Counted from the first letter of the stretch, positions 52,016 to 62,051 are shown. The stretch: 64,000 bases of DNA from Pikeienuella piscinae (GCF_011044155.1 NZ_CP049056.1:2046001-2110000); one strand, 5' to 3'. Notes: a model not told the origin generated them from the letters alone. Translations and numbers: made by a program.

Positions 52016-52807
52016 TCAGGCGCCGTGCGCGGCGGCGGCGAGCGCGCCGACGAAACTCAGGACGCTCTCCGGGCTTTCGCCCTTCGCGATCCGCTCGACG
52101 ATGGCGGTGCCGACGACGACGCCATCCGCGATCCGCCCGATCTCCGCCGCGCGCTCCGGCGTGCGGATGCCGAAGCCGACGCAGACCGGCAGCCCTGTCG
52201 CCGCGCGCACCCGCGCGACCTCGGGCGCGACCGCGGAGGCGTCCGCCTCGGCCGCGCCGGTGATGCCGGTGATCGAGACGTAATAGACAAAACCCGACGT
52301 ATTGCGCGCCACCGCCGGCAAGCGCGCGTCATCCGTCGTCGGCGTCGCGAGGCGAATGAAATGAAGACCGGCTTCGGTGGCGGGAAGGCAAAGCTCGTCA
52401 TCCTCCTCCGGCGGGAGGTCGACCACGATCAGCCCGTCGACGCCGGCCGCGACGGCATCGCGCAGGAACGCGTCGACCCCATGCGAGTAGATCGGATTGT
52501 AATAGCCCATCAGGACGATCGGCGTCTCCTGATCCGTCTCGCGGAACGACGCGACCATCGCCAGCACGCCCTTCAGCGTCTGCCCGGCGTCAAGCGCCCG
52601 TCCCGCCGCAAGCTGGATCGCGGGGCCGTCCGCCATCGGGTCGGTGAAGGGCAGGCCCAGCTCGATCACATCGACGCCGGCCTGCGGCAGCCCGCGCATG
52701 ATCTCGAGGCTCGCCTCCGGCGAAGGGTCGCCCGCCATCGTATAAGAGACGAAGGCGGGGCGGTCCGCCGCCTTCAGGGCGGCGAAACGGTTTGTCAGTC
52801 GGCTCAT
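52016..52807 (-). CDS. trpA: Tryptophan synthase alpha chain
   Basis: A 263-residue TIM barrel releasing indole from indoleglycerol phosphate for TrpB. Catalytic Glu in '[20 protein letters not shown]' (residues about 46-65) and Asp in '[15 protein letters not shown]', with '[14 protein letters not shown]' and phosphate loop 'VGFGIRTPE'. It is the last gene of the leftward trp cluster, separated from trpB by a small DUF2158 gene. Confidence 0.96.
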   Translation of the reverse strand: MSRLTNRFAALKAADRPAFVSYTMAGDPSPEASLEIMRGLPQAGVDVIELGLPFTDPMADGPAIQLAAGRALDAGQTLKGVLAMVASFRETDQETPIVLMGYYNPIYSHGVDAFLRDAVAAGVDGLIVVDLPPEEDDELCLPATEAGLHFIRLATPTTDDARLPAVARNTSGFVYYVSITGITGAAEADASAVAPEVARVRAATGLPVCVGFGIRTPERAAEIGRIADGVVVGTAIVERIAKGESPESVLSFVGALAAAAHGA

Positions 52808-52852
52808 CTCAATCCCTCTCGTTCGCCCCGCGCCGGGAAGGGCCGCTCACGC

Positions 52853-53197
52853 TCAGCTGTCCTTGCGGAAGAACTTCTTCTCGCGCGGCTTGCCGTCCCA
52901 CCCGGTCTTTCCGCGCGGTTTGGACTCTCCGCCGTCCCGGTCGCCGCCGCGATAGGGCTTGCCGCCGCCTTCGCGGTCGCCGCGATAGGGCGGCTTTCCG
53001 CCCCGGTCGCCGCCGCGCGGGCCGCCATGATCTTCGCGGACCTCCCACTTCTTCAGAAGTTTCGCATCGAAGCTGTCGCGGCCGATCACGCCCTCGTTGC
53101 ACCAGACGACCGAGACCCGGTCATCCTCCACCGATTCGACCGCCATGCGCATCGAGCCGGAGACGAGAACCACGAGGTCCCCAAGTTCATAAGCCAT
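52853..53197 (-). CDS. DUF2158 (YodC-like) protein with Gly/Arg-rich tail
   Basis: A 114-residue protein. The first 55 residues form a DUF2158/YodC domain: 'ELGDLVVLVSGSMRMAVESVEDDRVSVVWCNEG', a small beta barrel. The remainder is a low-complexity tail rich in Gly, Arg, Asp and Lys ('PRGGDRGGKPPYRGDREGGGK') ending 'KKFFRKDS', resembling RNA-binding RGG tails. Located between trpB and trpA (13 and 45 bases), so probably co-expressed. Confidence 0.78.
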   Translation of the reverse strand: MAYELGDLVVLVSGSMRMAVESVEDDRVSVVWCNEGVIGRDSFDAKLLKKWEVREDHGGPRGGDRGGKPPYRGDREGGGKPYRGGDRDGGESKPRGKTGWDGKPREKKFFRKDS

Positions 53198-53210
53198 CGA
53201 ATGGCCCTTT

Positions 53211-54431
53211 CTAGATTTCCTGGCCGAGCGCCTCGGCCACCGTGAAGATATCCTTGTCGCCGCGCCCGCACATGTTCATCACCAGGAGATGATCTTTCGG
53301 CAGGGTCGGCGCCAGCTTGGCCACATGCGCCAGCGCGTGCGCCGGTTCAAGGGCGGGAATGATTCCCTCCGTCTCGCACGAGAGCTGGAAAGCGGCGAGC
53401 GCCTCCCGGTCCGTCACCGAAACATATTCGACGCGCCCCATCTCATGCAGCCACGAATGCTCGGGGCCGATACCGGGATAGTCCAGCCCGGCGGAGATCG
53501 AGTGACCCTCGATGATCTGGCCGTCATCGTCCTGGAGAAGATAGGTGCGGTTGCCGTGAAGAACGCCGGGCCGCCCGCCGGTCAGGCTCGCGGCGTGCTC
53601 CATCCGCTCGTCGACGCCGTGGCCGCCGGCCTCCACACCGACGATCCGCACGTCCTTGTCGTCAAGGAACGGATGAAAGAGCCCCATCGCGTTCGAACCC
53701 CCGCCGATGCAGGCGACGAGGCTGTCGGGAAGACGCCCCTCGGCGGCATGCATCTGCTCGCGGACCTCTTTGCCGATGATGGACTGGAAATCGCGGACCA
53801 TCGCCGGATAGGGGTGCGGGCCGGCGACCGTGCCGATGCAGTAGAACGTGTCGCGCACATTGGTCACCCAGTCGCGCAGCGCTTCGTTCATCGCGTCCTT
53901 CAGCGTCGCGCGCCCGGATTTCACGGGCACGACCTCCGCCCCGAGAAGCTTCATGCGAAAGACATTGGGCTTTTGTCGCTCGACATCGGTCGCGCCCATG
54001 AAGACGACGCATTTCAGGCCGAAGCGGGCGCAGACGGTGGCGGTAGCGACGCCATGCTGGCCAGCGCCGGTCTCGGCGATGATCCGCGTCTTGCCCATGC
54101 GGCGCGCGAGCAGGATTTGACCGAGGACGTTGTTGATCTTGTGCGCGCCGGTGTGATTGAGCTCGTCGCGCTTCAAATAGATCTTCGCGCCGCCAAGCCG
54201 TTCGGTCAGGCGCGGCGCGAAATAGAGCGGACTTGGCCGCCCGACATAATGCGTCCAGAGATCGTCCATCTCCGCCCAGAAGGCGGAGTCGTCCCTGGCG
54301 CGCTCGTATTCAGCCTCCAGCCCGAGGATGAGCGGCATCAGGGTCTCGGAGACGAAGCGCCCGCCGAACGCGCCAAATCGGCCACGCTCGTCCGGGCCGG
54401 TGCGATAGGAATTCAACATCTCTTGAGCCAT
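53211..54431 (-). CDS. trpB: Tryptophan synthase beta chain
   Basis: A 406-residue PLP enzyme joining indole and serine. '[19 protein letters not shown]' contains the PLP Lys, '[12 protein letters not shown]' the catalytic loop and '[12 protein letters not shown]' the phosphate-binding glycines. Full length. The ATG at 54431 directly follows the right arm of an 11-bp GC hairpin whose loop includes the GGAGG ribosome site. Confidence 0.97.
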   Translation of the reverse strand: MAQEMLNSYRTGPDERGRFGAFGGRFVSETLMPLILGLEAEYERARDDSAFWAEMDDLWTHYVGRPSPLYFAPRLTERLGGAKIYLKRDELNHTGAHKINNVLGQILLARRMGKTRIIAETGAGQHGVATATVCARFGLKCVVFMGATDVERQKPNVFRMKLLGAEVVPVKSGRATLKDAMNEALRDWVTNVRDTFYCIGTVAGPHPYPAMVRDFQSIIGKEVREQMHAAEGRLPDSLVACIGGGSNAMGLFHPFLDDKDVRIVGVEAGGHGVDERMEHAASLTGGRPGVLHGNRTYLLQDDDGQIIEGHSISAGLDYPGIGPEHSWLHEMGRVEYVSVTDREALAAFQLSCETEGIIPALEPAHALAHVAKLAPTLPKDHLLVMNMCGRGDKDIFTVAEALGQEI

Positions 54432-54432
54432 G

Positions 54433-54492
54433 CGCGCCCCGCGCCTCCGAATGGTCAGGAAGCGGGTTGTTTACCCCCCCTCGCGGGGCGCG
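54433..54492 (-). promoter_or_regulatory. Inverted repeat enclosing the trpB ribosome-binding site
   Basis: On the minus strand CGCGCCCCGCG (54492-54482) and CGCGGGGCGCG (54443-54433) form a perfect 11-bp stem. The 38-base loop contains GGAGG just before the second arm, and the trpB ATG follows one base after the stem. Such a fold could modulate translation of trpB; no leader peptide with Trp codons was found. Confidence 0.45.
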
Positions 54493-54505
54493 TCGATGGG
54501 CGATT

Positions 54506-54745
54506 TCAGCCCTTGAAGCCGAACTCCGTAGAAAGGATTCTCCAAAGGCTTCGCGCCGACTCTTCATCAAACTGAATCGTTTGGCTCAATTTGTTGGGGA
54601 TTTGGCGATTTGCCGAGCCATATGTGTTGAGTTGGAGAACTTTGCGGCCGTCGCGTTCGCTGACAAGATAACGACAATCAACAATAGCAGGATGAACGCT
54701 CCTAAAGTCGCGCTCATCAGCAAGAATGGATTTCACCATCGCCAT
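54506..54745 (-). CDS. Small conserved hypothetical protein
   Basis: A 79-residue protein: 'AIVDCRYLVSERDGRKVLQLNTYGSANRQIPNKLSQTIQFDEESARSLWRIL'. This belongs to a widespread small family with a 'LQ-x-x-TYGS ... SQTIQ-F/L' core that is sometimes misannotated as methionyl-tRNA formyltransferase; its function is unknown. Base composition is near 50% GC, much lower than neighbours, suggesting transfer. GGAGAGG lies seven bases before ATG 54745. Confidence 0.72.
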   Translation of the reverse strand: MAMVKSILADERDFRSVHPAIVDCRYLVSERDGRKVLQLNTYGSANRQIPNKLSQTIQFDEESARSLWRILSTEFGFKG

Positions 54746-54775
54746 ATTAACGCCTCTCCAATCCAGCCCGACCGC

Positions 54776-55936
54776 TCAGCCCAGCTCCGCGTAAACCGCC
54801 CGCTCCACCGCGTCATAGACTGCGAGGCAGTTGGCATCGACGAAGGGGAGATGCTGCATCATGATCACGCAGGCGACGCCGGCCTTCGGATCGAACCAGT
54901 AATGCGTGTTCAGCACCCCGGCCCAAGACTGGCTGCCTGCGCGGCGCTTGCCTTCGATATCCCCGGTGTTGACGAGACAGCCGAGCGAGAACTTGTTCTC
55001 CTGCTCGGGGAAGAAATCGACATCGGCCGAAAGCGGCGGCACGGTCGAGACCATCTTGCCGACCGAGAGCGCGCCGATCTGGTTGGCGGAGAACAGCGCC
55101 ACGGTCTCCGGCTTCAGGATCAGCTCGCCGTCGAGCGAGCCGTTCATCAGCAGCATCCGCAGGAACCGCAGGTAATCCGGCCCGGTCGAATAGAGCGCGT
55201 GGCCCATGCCGTAGAACTCGGGATCCGACGGCGGCGCGATTTCATGCGGCCGCCAGCCGTCGGGCGTATGCATATGCGCCTGGACGAGCCGCGATCGCAT
55301 GTGATCCTCGACCTCGAACCGCGTGTCGCCCATGCCGAGCGGATCGAAGATCTTCTCCTGGCAATAGACGTCGATCGTCTGGCCCGCCGCCGCCTCGATC
55401 ATCTGGCCGAGCCAGTCGACGCCGACGCCGTAATCCCATCTGGTTCCCGGATCGAAGGCGAGGGGGTAGGAATGAAGCGCGGTCTTCAACCCCGAAAGGA
55501 TGGTCGGCGCGCCGGTCGCCTCCATGTATTTCGCCTGGTTCGCGTTCCAGAACTCGTAGACGAGGCCGGACGTGTGCGTGGCGAGATGGCGCAGGGTCGC
55601 CCTGGTTTTCGGCGCCCGGAGTTGCGGCGCGCCATCGGCGTCGAACCCGTCGAGAACCTGCACCTCCTTCCATTCCGGCAGAACCTCTTCGACCGGCGTC
55701 TCCAGCGTCAGCAGCCCGTCCTCGATCGCCCGCGCGGCGGCGGCGGCGGCGACGGCCTTGGACATGGAGAAAGCGCGAAAAACCGAATCCACGGTCATCT
55801 TTTCGTCGCCGCCGAGCGCGCGCGCGCCGGCGGCGCCCTCGTAAACCACGCCGTCGCGGGTCGCGACGCCGACCATCACGCCGGGGGTGCGCCCCTCGGT
55901 CACGCTGGTTTCGAGAATCTTGTCCAAGGCTTTCAT
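54776..55936 (-). CDS. Serine hydrolase, class C beta-lactamase/esterase family
   Basis: A 386-residue protein without a signal peptide, hence cytosolic, which fits the esterase (EstB-like) branch more than secreted AmpC enzymes. The nucleophile is in 'FRAFSMSKAVAAAA' (S-x-x-K), the Tyr general base in 'RWDYGVGVDWLG', and the C-terminal strand has 'FSLGCLVNT' and 'AGSQSWAGVLNTHYWFDP'. It would hydrolyse esters or amides; substrate unknown. It separates the trpF and trpB parts of the trp cluster. Confidence 0.85.
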   Translation of the reverse strand: MKALDKILETSVTEGRTPGVMVGVATRDGVVYEGAAGARALGGDEKMTVDSVFRAFSMSKAVAAAAAARAIEDGLLTLETPVEEVLPEWKEVQVLDGFDADGAPQLRAPKTRATLRHLATHTSGLVYEFWNANQAKYMEATGAPTILSGLKTALHSYPLAFDPGTRWDYGVGVDWLGQMIEAAAGQTIDVYCQEKIFDPLGMGDTRFEVEDHMRSRLVQAHMHTPDGWRPHEIAPPSDPEFYGMGHALYSTGPDYLRFLRMLLMNGSLDGELILKPETVALFSANQIGALSVGKMVSTVPPLSADVDFFPEQENKFSLGCLVNTGDIEGKRRAGSQSWAGVLNTHYWFDPKAGVACVIMMQHLPFVDANCLAVYDAVERAVYAELG

Positions 55937-55980
55937 GGCGTCCTCCGATCCGGTTCGAAGGGAAGCTGCCCGAGGTCGGC

Positions 55981-56433
55981 TCAGGAGTCGAGCGTCCGCT
56001 TGAAGCCGAGATGCGTCGCCCGGTAGCCGAGCCGCGCGTAGAAGCCGTGCGCGCGCTCCCGGCTGGCGTCGGAGGTGAACTGGATCAGGGCGCAGCCGGC
56101 GGCGCGGGCCCGCGCCTCCGCCTCGGCCATCAGGAGCGCGCCGATTCCCTCGCCGCGCAGATGCGCCGCGACGCGCACCGCCTCAATCTGCGCGCGCCGC
56201 GCGCCGCCGCGGGAAAGCCCGGAGATCAGCGTGAGCTGGAGCGTGGCGACGATCTCCCCCTCCCGTTCGCCGACGATGATCGTGTTTCCCGGCTCCGCCG
56301 CCATAGCGTCGAACGCCGCGAGATAGGGGGCGAGCGCGGGCGACTCCCGGCCGCGCCCAAGCTCATCGGCGCTCAGAAGCGCGACGATGGCGGCGACATC
56401 CGCGCGCCTGGCTTCGCGAAAGCGCAGCGTCAC
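55981..56433 (-). CDS. GNAT-family N-acetyltransferase
   Basis: A 150-residue acetyltransferase. The 'RIEAVRV'-like strand is '[34 protein letters not shown]', holding the R-G-E-G-I-G acetyl-CoA loop, and '[20 protein letters not shown]' is the final GNAT motif. Its ATG overlaps the trpF stop by four bases, so it is made together with trpF although not part of tryptophan synthesis. Confidence 0.86.
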   Translation of the reverse strand: MTLRFREARRADVAAIVALLSADELGRGRESPALAPYLAAFDAMAAEPGNTIIVGEREGEIVATLQLTLISGLSRGGARRAQIEAVRVAAHLRGEGIGALLMAEAEARARAAGCALIQFTSDASRERAHGFYARLGYRATHLGFKRTLDS

Positions 56434-57059
56434 CCCTTCGCCGCCCGGACGAAAGCGCGAATCTGCGCCTCGTCCTTCACGCCGGGCGCGGATTCGACGC
56501 CGGAAGAGACATCGACCTGCTTCGCGCCGGTAAGACGGATCGCAGCGGCGACGTTTTCAGGGGTCAGCCCGCCCGCCAGCATCCAGGGCCGCGCCCAGTC
56601 ACGTCCGGCGATCAGCCGCCAGTCGAAAGAGAACCCGTTGCCGCCGGGAAGCGCGCCGTCCGCCGGCGGCTTCGCGTCAATCAGCAACTGGTCCGCGACG
56701 GCGGAATAGGCGTCGATCGCAGCGAGATCGGCCGCCGAGGCGACCCCGACCGCTTTCATCACCGGCAAGCCGGCGCGCGCGCGGACTTCACCGACGCGGG
56801 CCGGGCTTTCCTTCCCGTGAAGCTGGATCATGTCGATCGGAAGGGAGGCGATCGCGTCGAGCAGCGTGTCGTCCGGGTCGACCACAAGCGCGACTTTCAT
56901 CAGCCCGGACGGCGCGGCCCCCGCCAGCGCGCCCGCCGCAGTCAGCGTCACGTTGCGCGGCGATTTCGGAAAGAAGACGAAGCCGAGATACCCGGCGCCG
57001 GCCTCCGCCGCGGCCGATACGGCCTCCGGCGTGCGCAGGCCGCAAATCTTGACGATCAT
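56430..57059 (-). CDS. trpF: Phosphoribosylanthranilate isomerase
   Basis: A 209-residue TIM barrel. '[15 protein letters not shown]' contains the catalytic Cys7-type residue, '[14 protein letters not shown]' the second block, '[10 protein letters not shown]' and C-terminal '[15 protein letters not shown]' phosphate-binding loop with the catalytic Asp. Third step of tryptophan synthesis from anthranilate. It follows the LapA-like gene by 44 bases. Confidence 0.95.
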   Translation of the reverse strand: MIVKICGLRTPEAVSAAAEAGAGYLGFVFFPKSPRNVTLTAAGALAGAAPSGLMKVALVVDPDDTLLDAIASLPIDMIQLHGKESPARVGEVRARAGLPVMKAVGVASAADLAAIDAYSAVADQLLIDAKPPADGALPGGNGFSFDWRLIAGRDWARPWMLAGGLTPENVAAAIRLTGAKQVDVSSGVESAPGVKDEAQIRAFVRAAKG

Positions 57060-57103
57060 GGCGCTGCTTTCATGGCGTCGCGGTCATCGCATCTCGGACG
57101 CGA

Positions 57104-57439
57104 TCAGCGCGCGGAAAGCGCCGGCAGATCGTCATCGGTATCGTCGGAAAGCCGTTCCACCTTCATCTGCAATTGCGCCGCTTCGCGCCGCGCCTTGCGC
57201 CCCTCGCCACGCACCCGGCCTTCGCGCATCCATTCGCGCGCCGCGCCGAGCAGGAACCCGACCAGCCCGCACAGAAGACCGAAGGCGAAGAGCGGCAGCG
57301 CAATCTCCGGCGCATGGGCGACGCCATAATCCGAAAGATCGGGCCAGAGCCGGACCGTTATGTCGGCGCTATTGGCGACCGCAAGCACGCCAATGACGAT
57401 GGCGACGAGCAGCGCCACGGCGAATTTCAAAGTACGCAA
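57104..57439 (-). CDS. LapA-like (DUF1049) inner-membrane protein
   Basis: A 111-residue protein with two transmembrane segments (about 5-24 and 46-68) and 'VANSADITVRLWPDL' between them, the LapA signature, then a basic coiled C-terminus ('REGRVRGEGRKARREAAQLQMKVERL'). LapA in E. coli partners LapB in control of LPS synthesis. It lies between ihfB and trpF, a frequent alphaproteobacterial order. Confidence 0.82.
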   Translation of the reverse strand: MRTLKFAVALLVAIVIGVLAVANSADITVRLWPDLSDYGVAHAPEIALPLFAFGLLCGLVGFLLGAAREWMREGRVRGEGRKARREAAQLQMKVERLSDDTDDDLPALSAR

Positions 57440-57466
57440 GAGCCTCTCCCGCCGGGGCGGCCCCGG

Positions 57467-57745
57467 TCAGCTATTCATCCGGTCCCGCAGGTCCTTGCCG
57501 GTCTTGAAGAAGGGCGCGCGCTTTTCCGGCACGCTCACCGCCTCTCCGGTGCGTGGGTTTCGGCCCATCCGCGCATCGCGATGCTTGACCGAGAACGCGC
57601 CGAAACCGCGCAACTCAACACGGTCGCCGCGCGCCAGCGCCTCGGTGATCTCGTCGAAAACGGAAGAGACGATGCGCTCCACGTCCCGCTGGAAGAGATG
57701 CGGGTTCTCGTCGGCGAGTTTCTGGATCAGTTCGGACTTGATCAT
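57467..57745 (-). CDS. ihfB: Integration host factor beta subunit
   Basis: A 92-residue HU/IHF-family DNA-bending protein. '[25 protein letters not shown]' dimerisation helices and the arm '[35 protein letters not shown]' with the intercalating Pro are typical of the beta chain. Start ATG 57745 gives the usual family N-terminus; the open frame runs to 58114 but upstream residues are unlike IHF. Confidence 0.94.
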   Translation of the reverse strand: MIKSELIQKLADENPHLFQRDVERIVSSVFDEITEALARGDRVELRGFGAFSVKHRDARMGRNPRTGEAVSVPEKRAPFFKTGKDLRDRMNS

Positions 57746-57964
57746 GGTGGTTCCCGTCCGGAATCGTTCCGTAACTCCATGAGCATCGCACAAGGCGGCG
57801 GCTCCGGTCAACGCGCGGCGTCCGACGAGCGGGGTGGAAGCTGTCCAGAGACAATGTTCGAGAATGCGGCGGATTTCTGCTAGGTTCGCGAACAGACAAT
57901 CAGCAGATAAATTCGCGGCGGCCGGCGCCATCGAGCCGCCCACGCTTTGTGACGGAGAATTCTC

Positions 57965-59524
57965 ATGGCCTCCCCGATATCCGAACGGCTCATCAACTCC
58001 ATTCTGAAACTGGTCGGGCGTTCGGAATGGCTCTCCGCGATCGTCAACAGGATCCTGATCGGGCGGATCATCGGGGTCGCGCGCCGGCGTCCGCACCCGT
58101 TCGGCACGGTGCATGATTACACCTCCTGGCGCTCACTGACCGACCGGACCTACAGCGCGCGCCACCTCGAATCCTATCTGCGCACGGACTATCCGCCTGT
58201 GGAGAATCTTCTCGAGCTATTCCGCCGGGGCGACGGACCGCAGCGGCACTGTCCGAAGTCCACCTGTCTTTTCCCGACCTTCGCGCAGTATCTCACCGAC
58301 GGCTTCATCCGGACCGAAACCGACGAGACGATCCCCGACCGGCTGAAGCGCAACACCTCGAACCACGAGATCGACCTCTGTCCGCTCTACGGACGGACGC
58401 TGGCGCAGACCATGGCGCTCCGGCTTCGCGACGAAACGCCGGGCCGGCGCGGGCGTCTGAAAACGCAAGTCATAGACGGAGAGGAATACGCGCCCTTCCT
58501 CTTCGATGGCGACGAGATCGCGCCAGAGTTCGAGGCGCTCGACAAGCCGCTCGGCCTCTCCGACCTAACGGGCGAGCGGGCGGAGCGCCGCAAGACGCTA
58601 TTCGCATTCGGCGGCGACCGGGCGAACTCGACGCCGCAGGTCGCGATGATGAACACGCTCTTCCTACGCGAACACAACCGCCTCGCGGCGATGCTGGAGG
58701 ACGCGAACCCCCACTGGGACGACGACCGGGTTTTCGAAACCGCGCGCAACATCACCATCGTTGTCTTCATCAAGATCGTCGTCGAGGACTACATCAATCA
58801 TATCGCGCCGTTGCCGTTCCGGCTCCGCGCCGACCCGGTCGTCGCCTGGAAGGCGCCCTGGAACCGCACGAACTGGATCACCACCGAGTTCAGCCTGCTC
58901 TATCGCTGGCATTCGCTGGTTCCCGACATGATTGAATGGAAGGGTGAGAAAACCCCGGTCGCCCGCACCTTCATGAACAACAGGTTTCTCATCGACGGCG
59001 GCCTGCGCCGCGGCTTCGCCGACATGAGCGGCCAGGCCGCCGGCGCGCTCGGCCCGTTCAACACCACCGCGGCGCTGCTTGACGTCGAAAAGGCGTCGAT
59101 CCTGCAGGGGCGGGCGACGGCGCTGGCGGGCTACGCCGCCTATCGCGATTATGTCTCACTCTCGAAGCCGCGCCGTTTCGAGGATATCTCGACCAACCCC
59201 CGCGTCATCGAAATCCTGAAGCGGAACTACAAGAAACCCGAGGATATCGAGTTTTTCGTCGGCCTGTTCGCCGAGGACCGGGCGAAGAACGCGCCGCTCC
59301 CGCCGTTGATCCTGAAGATGGTGGCGCTGGACGCCTTCTCGCAGGCGATGACCAATCCGCTGCTCTCCGAGCATGTCTTCAACGACCGCACATTCAGCCG
59401 CGAGGGCATGAAGGTGATCGAGGAAACCGGCTCGCTCCGCGAACTCGTCCTGAGGAACACCCCGCCGGGCGACGATGATGTCTTTATCGGCATGACGCGC
59501 CCCGAATGGGTGTTCGAGACCTGA
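57965..59524 (+). CDS. Animal-type haem peroxidase, cyclooxygenase-like
   Basis: A 519-residue member of the animal haem peroxidase superfamily closest to prostaglandin synthases and related bacterial oxygenases. The proximal haem His316 and the catalytic-radical Tyr313 equivalents are in '[13 protein letters not shown]', corresponding to Tyr385 and His388 of COX. At the distal side 'FAQYLTDGF' keeps Gln108, but the position of COX His207 is Asp112. '[15 protein letters not shown]' is another shared block. No signal peptide. It may oxygenate fatty acids; peroxidase activity is uncertain. Confidence 0.82.
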   Translation: MASPISERLINSILKLVGRSEWLSAIVNRILIGRIIGVARRRPHPFGTVHDYTSWRSLTDRTYSARHLESYLRTDYPPVENLLELFRRGDGPQRHCPKSTCLFPTFAQYLTDGFIRTETDETIPDRLKRNTSNHEIDLCPLYGRTLAQTMALRLRDETPGRRGRLKTQVIDGEEYAPFLFDGDEIAPEFEALDKPLGLSDLTGERAERRKTLFAFGGDRANSTPQVAMMNTLFLREHNRLAAMLEDANPHWDDDRVFETARNITIVVFIKIVVEDYINHIAPLPFRLRADPVVAWKAPWNRTNWITTEFSLLYRWHSLVPDMIEWKGEKTPVARTFMNNRFLIDGGLRRGFADMSGQAAGALGPFNTTAALLDVEKASILQGRATALAGYAAYRDYVSLSKPRRFEDISTNPRVIEILKRNYKKPEDIEFFVGLFAEDRAKNAPLPPLILKMVALDAFSQAMTNPLLSEHVFNDRTFSREGMKVIEETGSLRELVLRNTPPGDDDVFIGMTRPEWVFET

Positions 59525-59542
59525 CCCCCGGCCCCGGCCGCG

Positions 59543-61912
59543 CTAGGCCCGCACGACCGCCAGTTTCGGCCCCGCCGTCAGCGCGCCGATCTTCGCGACG
59601 ATGCTTTCAGCGTCGATGCCGTATTCGCGGTAGAGATCGGCGATGGTTCCTGTCTGCCCGAAATGTTCGACTCCGAGCGGCAGCGTCCGGTGGCCGTGAA
59701 CCGCGCCGAGCCAGGCGAGGGTCGCGGGATGGCCGTCGATCACCGTGACCAGCCGGCAATGCGGCGGCAGATCGGCGAGCAACGTCTCGATATGGCTCGT
59801 CGCGGCGGCGCCACGCGCGCGCGCGCGCTGCGCCGCGGTCCAGCCGGCGTTCAGCCGGTCGGCCGATGTCACCGCGAGAACGCCGACATCGCGCCGGCTT
59901 TCCCCGATCATCCCGGCGGCGCGGATCGCTTCCGGCGCGACGACGCCCTGATAGGCGATCACGACCTCCGCGTTCGGGCCGGGTTTCCTGAGCCAGTAGC
60001 CGCCATCGATGGCGCCCTGCCGGAAATCGTCGTCGCCGCGTTTGCCCGGCTGCTCGATCGGATTGGTGGAGAGCCGGAGATAGACCGAGCCCCCGGTCTC
60101 GTCCCTCAGCCATGTCCGCTCGTCAGGATCGTTTGAGCCATCTCGCTGCAGATAGTCGAACGCCCATTCCATGATGACCGCGAGTTCATCGACGAAGGCC
60201 GGCTCGAACGCCGCCAGCCCGTCCTGGCTCATCCCGATCAGCGGCGTGCCGATTGACTGATGCGCGCCGCCTTCCGGGGCGAGCGTGACGCCGGCGGGCG
60301 TGCCGGCGATGATGAAGCGCGCGTCCTGATAACAGGCGTAGTTCAACGCATCGAGACCGCGCGAGACGAACGGATCGTAGAGCGCCCCGATCGGAATCAA
60401 CCGCTTGCCGAAGAGCGAATGCGAAAGCCCGGCGGCGCCGAGAAGGAGAAAGAGGTTCATCTCGGCGATGCCGAGTTCGATATGCTGGCCCTCGGGCGCG
60501 AAATCCCATTTCGCCGTGGAGGGGATGTTTTCGGCCCGGAAGGTGTCTTTCAACGCGATGCGCGCGAAAAGCTTTCGCCGGTTCACCCAGGGGCCGAGAT
60601 TGGTGGTGCCGGTGACATCCGGCGAAGCGGTGACGATCCGCGCGGCGAGCGCGCCGTCGCCGCGCGCCAGCCCGTCGAGGATCTTGCCGAACCCCGCCTG
60701 GGTGGAGATTTCCCCCTCCTCCGGCGCGGCGATAGGGGGCGCCGGCAGCGCCGAGTCGCTTCGCCGCCGGCGGCCGCCCGCGAAGAATGGAACCTTGTCC
60801 AGAAAGCGCTGCAGCGCCGGAACGTCGTCGACCGTCGCGAAGCGCTCCCATTCCTCGCCCGGGGCGACGCCCATGTCGGCGCGCCATTGCTCCATCTGCG
60901 CCTTGGTCATCAGCCCGCCATGATTGTCCTTGTGCCCGGCGATCGGGGTTCCCCAGCCCTTGATCGTATAGGCGAGGAAACAGGTCGGGCGGTCATGGTC
61001 GATGGCGGCGAAGGCCTCCGCCATCGTCTCCACGCAATTGCCGCCGAGATTCTCCATCAGCGCCGCCAGCTCCTCGTCGCTGCGCCTTTCGATCAGCCTG
61101 GTCACGTCGCCCTGATCGCCGAGATCGTCCATCAGGCGCTTTCGCCAAACCGCGCCGCCCATATAGGTCAGCGCCGAATAAAGCTGGTTCGGGCATTCGT
61201 CGATCCAGTCGCGGAGGCGCCCGCCGCCCGGCTCCTCGAACGCCGCGCGCTGAAGCACGCCGTACTTGATCTTCACCACATCCCAGCGGAACGCCTCGAA
61301 GATCTGCTCGATCCGTCGCCAGAGCCCCTCGCGCACCACGCCGTCGAGCGACTGTCGGTTGTAGTCGATGATCCACCAGCAGTTCCTGAGATCGTTCTTC
61401 CAGCCCTCCTGCAGGCATTCGTAGACATTGCCCTCGTCCAGTTCGGCGTCGCCAACCAGCGCCACCATGCGGCCCATCGGCAGATCGCGCCCCCACTCCT
61501 TCGCTGCGATGAAATCCTGCACCAGCGAGGCGAAGGCGGTGATCGCGACGCCGAGCCCGACCGAGCCGGTGGAGAAATCCACGTCGTCCCCGTCCTTGGT
61601 GCGGCTCGGGTAGGACTGCGCGCCGCCGAAGCCGCGGAACGCCTCCAGCTTCTCACGGGTCTGGTTACCCATCAGATATTGCATGGCGTGAAAGACCGGC
61701 GAGGCGTGCGGCTTCACCGCCACCCGGTCCTCCGGGCGGAGCGCGGAGAAATAGAGCGCGGTCATGATCGAGACCATCGAAGCCGACGACGCCTGATGCC
61801 CGCCCACCTTGATACCGTCCACCTTCGGGCGGATGTGGTTCGCGTTGTGGATCATCCAGTGCGAAAGCCACAGAAGGCGCTGCTCGATCGTCTTGAGGTG
61901 CGTGGTTTGCAT
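59543..61912 (-). CDS. Homodimeric E1 2-oxo-acid dehydrogenase / transketolase-like ThDP enzyme (MdeB-like)
   Basis: A 789-residue thiamine-diphosphate enzyme. The N-terminal ThDP domain has 'VALVGDAELDEGNVYECLQEGWKNDLRNCWWIIDYNRQSLDG' (GDxE...N ThDP-metal motif), the middle domain 'GIAEMNLFLLLGAAGLSH' with the catalytic Glu, and a transketolase C-terminal domain. It is related to AceE but about 100 residues shorter, like the 2-oxobutyrate dehydrogenase E1 MdeB of Pseudomonas putida. The divergent Lrp regulator matches the mdeR-mde arrangement. No E2/E3 gene is nearby. Confidence 0.8.
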   Translation of the reverse strand: MQTTHLKTIEQRLLWLSHWMIHNANHIRPKVDGIKVGGHQASSASMVSIMTALYFSALRPEDRVAVKPHASPVFHAMQYLMGNQTREKLEAFRGFGGAQSYPSRTKDGDDVDFSTGSVGLGVAITAFASLVQDFIAAKEWGRDLPMGRMVALVGDAELDEGNVYECLQEGWKNDLRNCWWIIDYNRQSLDGVVREGLWRRIEQIFEAFRWDVVKIKYGVLQRAAFEEPGGGRLRDWIDECPNQLYSALTYMGGAVWRKRLMDDLGDQGDVTRLIERRSDEELAALMENLGGNCVETMAEAFAAIDHDRPTCFLAYTIKGWGTPIAGHKDNHGGLMTKAQMEQWRADMGVAPGEEWERFATVDDVPALQRFLDKVPFFAGGRRRRSDSALPAPPIAAPEEGEISTQAGFGKILDGLARGDGALAARIVTASPDVTGTTNLGPWVNRRKLFARIALKDTFRAENIPSTAKWDFAPEGQHIELGIAEMNLFLLLGAAGLSHSLFGKRLIPIGALYDPFVSRGLDALNYACYQDARFIIAGTPAGVTLAPEGGAHQSIGTPLIGMSQDGLAAFEPAFVDELAVIMEWAFDYLQRDGSNDPDERTWLRDETGGSVYLRLSTNPIEQPGKRGDDDFRQGAIDGGYWLRKPGPNAEVVIAYQGVVAPEAIRAAGMIGESRRDVGVLAVTSADRLNAGWTAAQRARARGAAATSHIETLLADLPPHCRLVTVIDGHPATLAWLGAVHGHRTLPLGVEHFGQTGTIADLYREYGIDAESIVAKIGALTAGPKLAVVRA

Positions 61913-62051
61913 GGGCTGGTGGTCGCTCTCTACGTTCTTCGCACGGAGAATAGCAAAATCCGGCGTGGCGAGTCTCAGCTATGGACGCTCATCCCAGCCA
62001 TGATATTAGGGAATAACTTCAAGATCAGGATACTTCTTGGCGGAGACCCCC

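Noticed and set aside
61913-62051. Specific Lrp operator in the E1/Lrp divergent region
   Set aside because: The area is AT-rich, but no convincing inverted repeat could be defined by eye.
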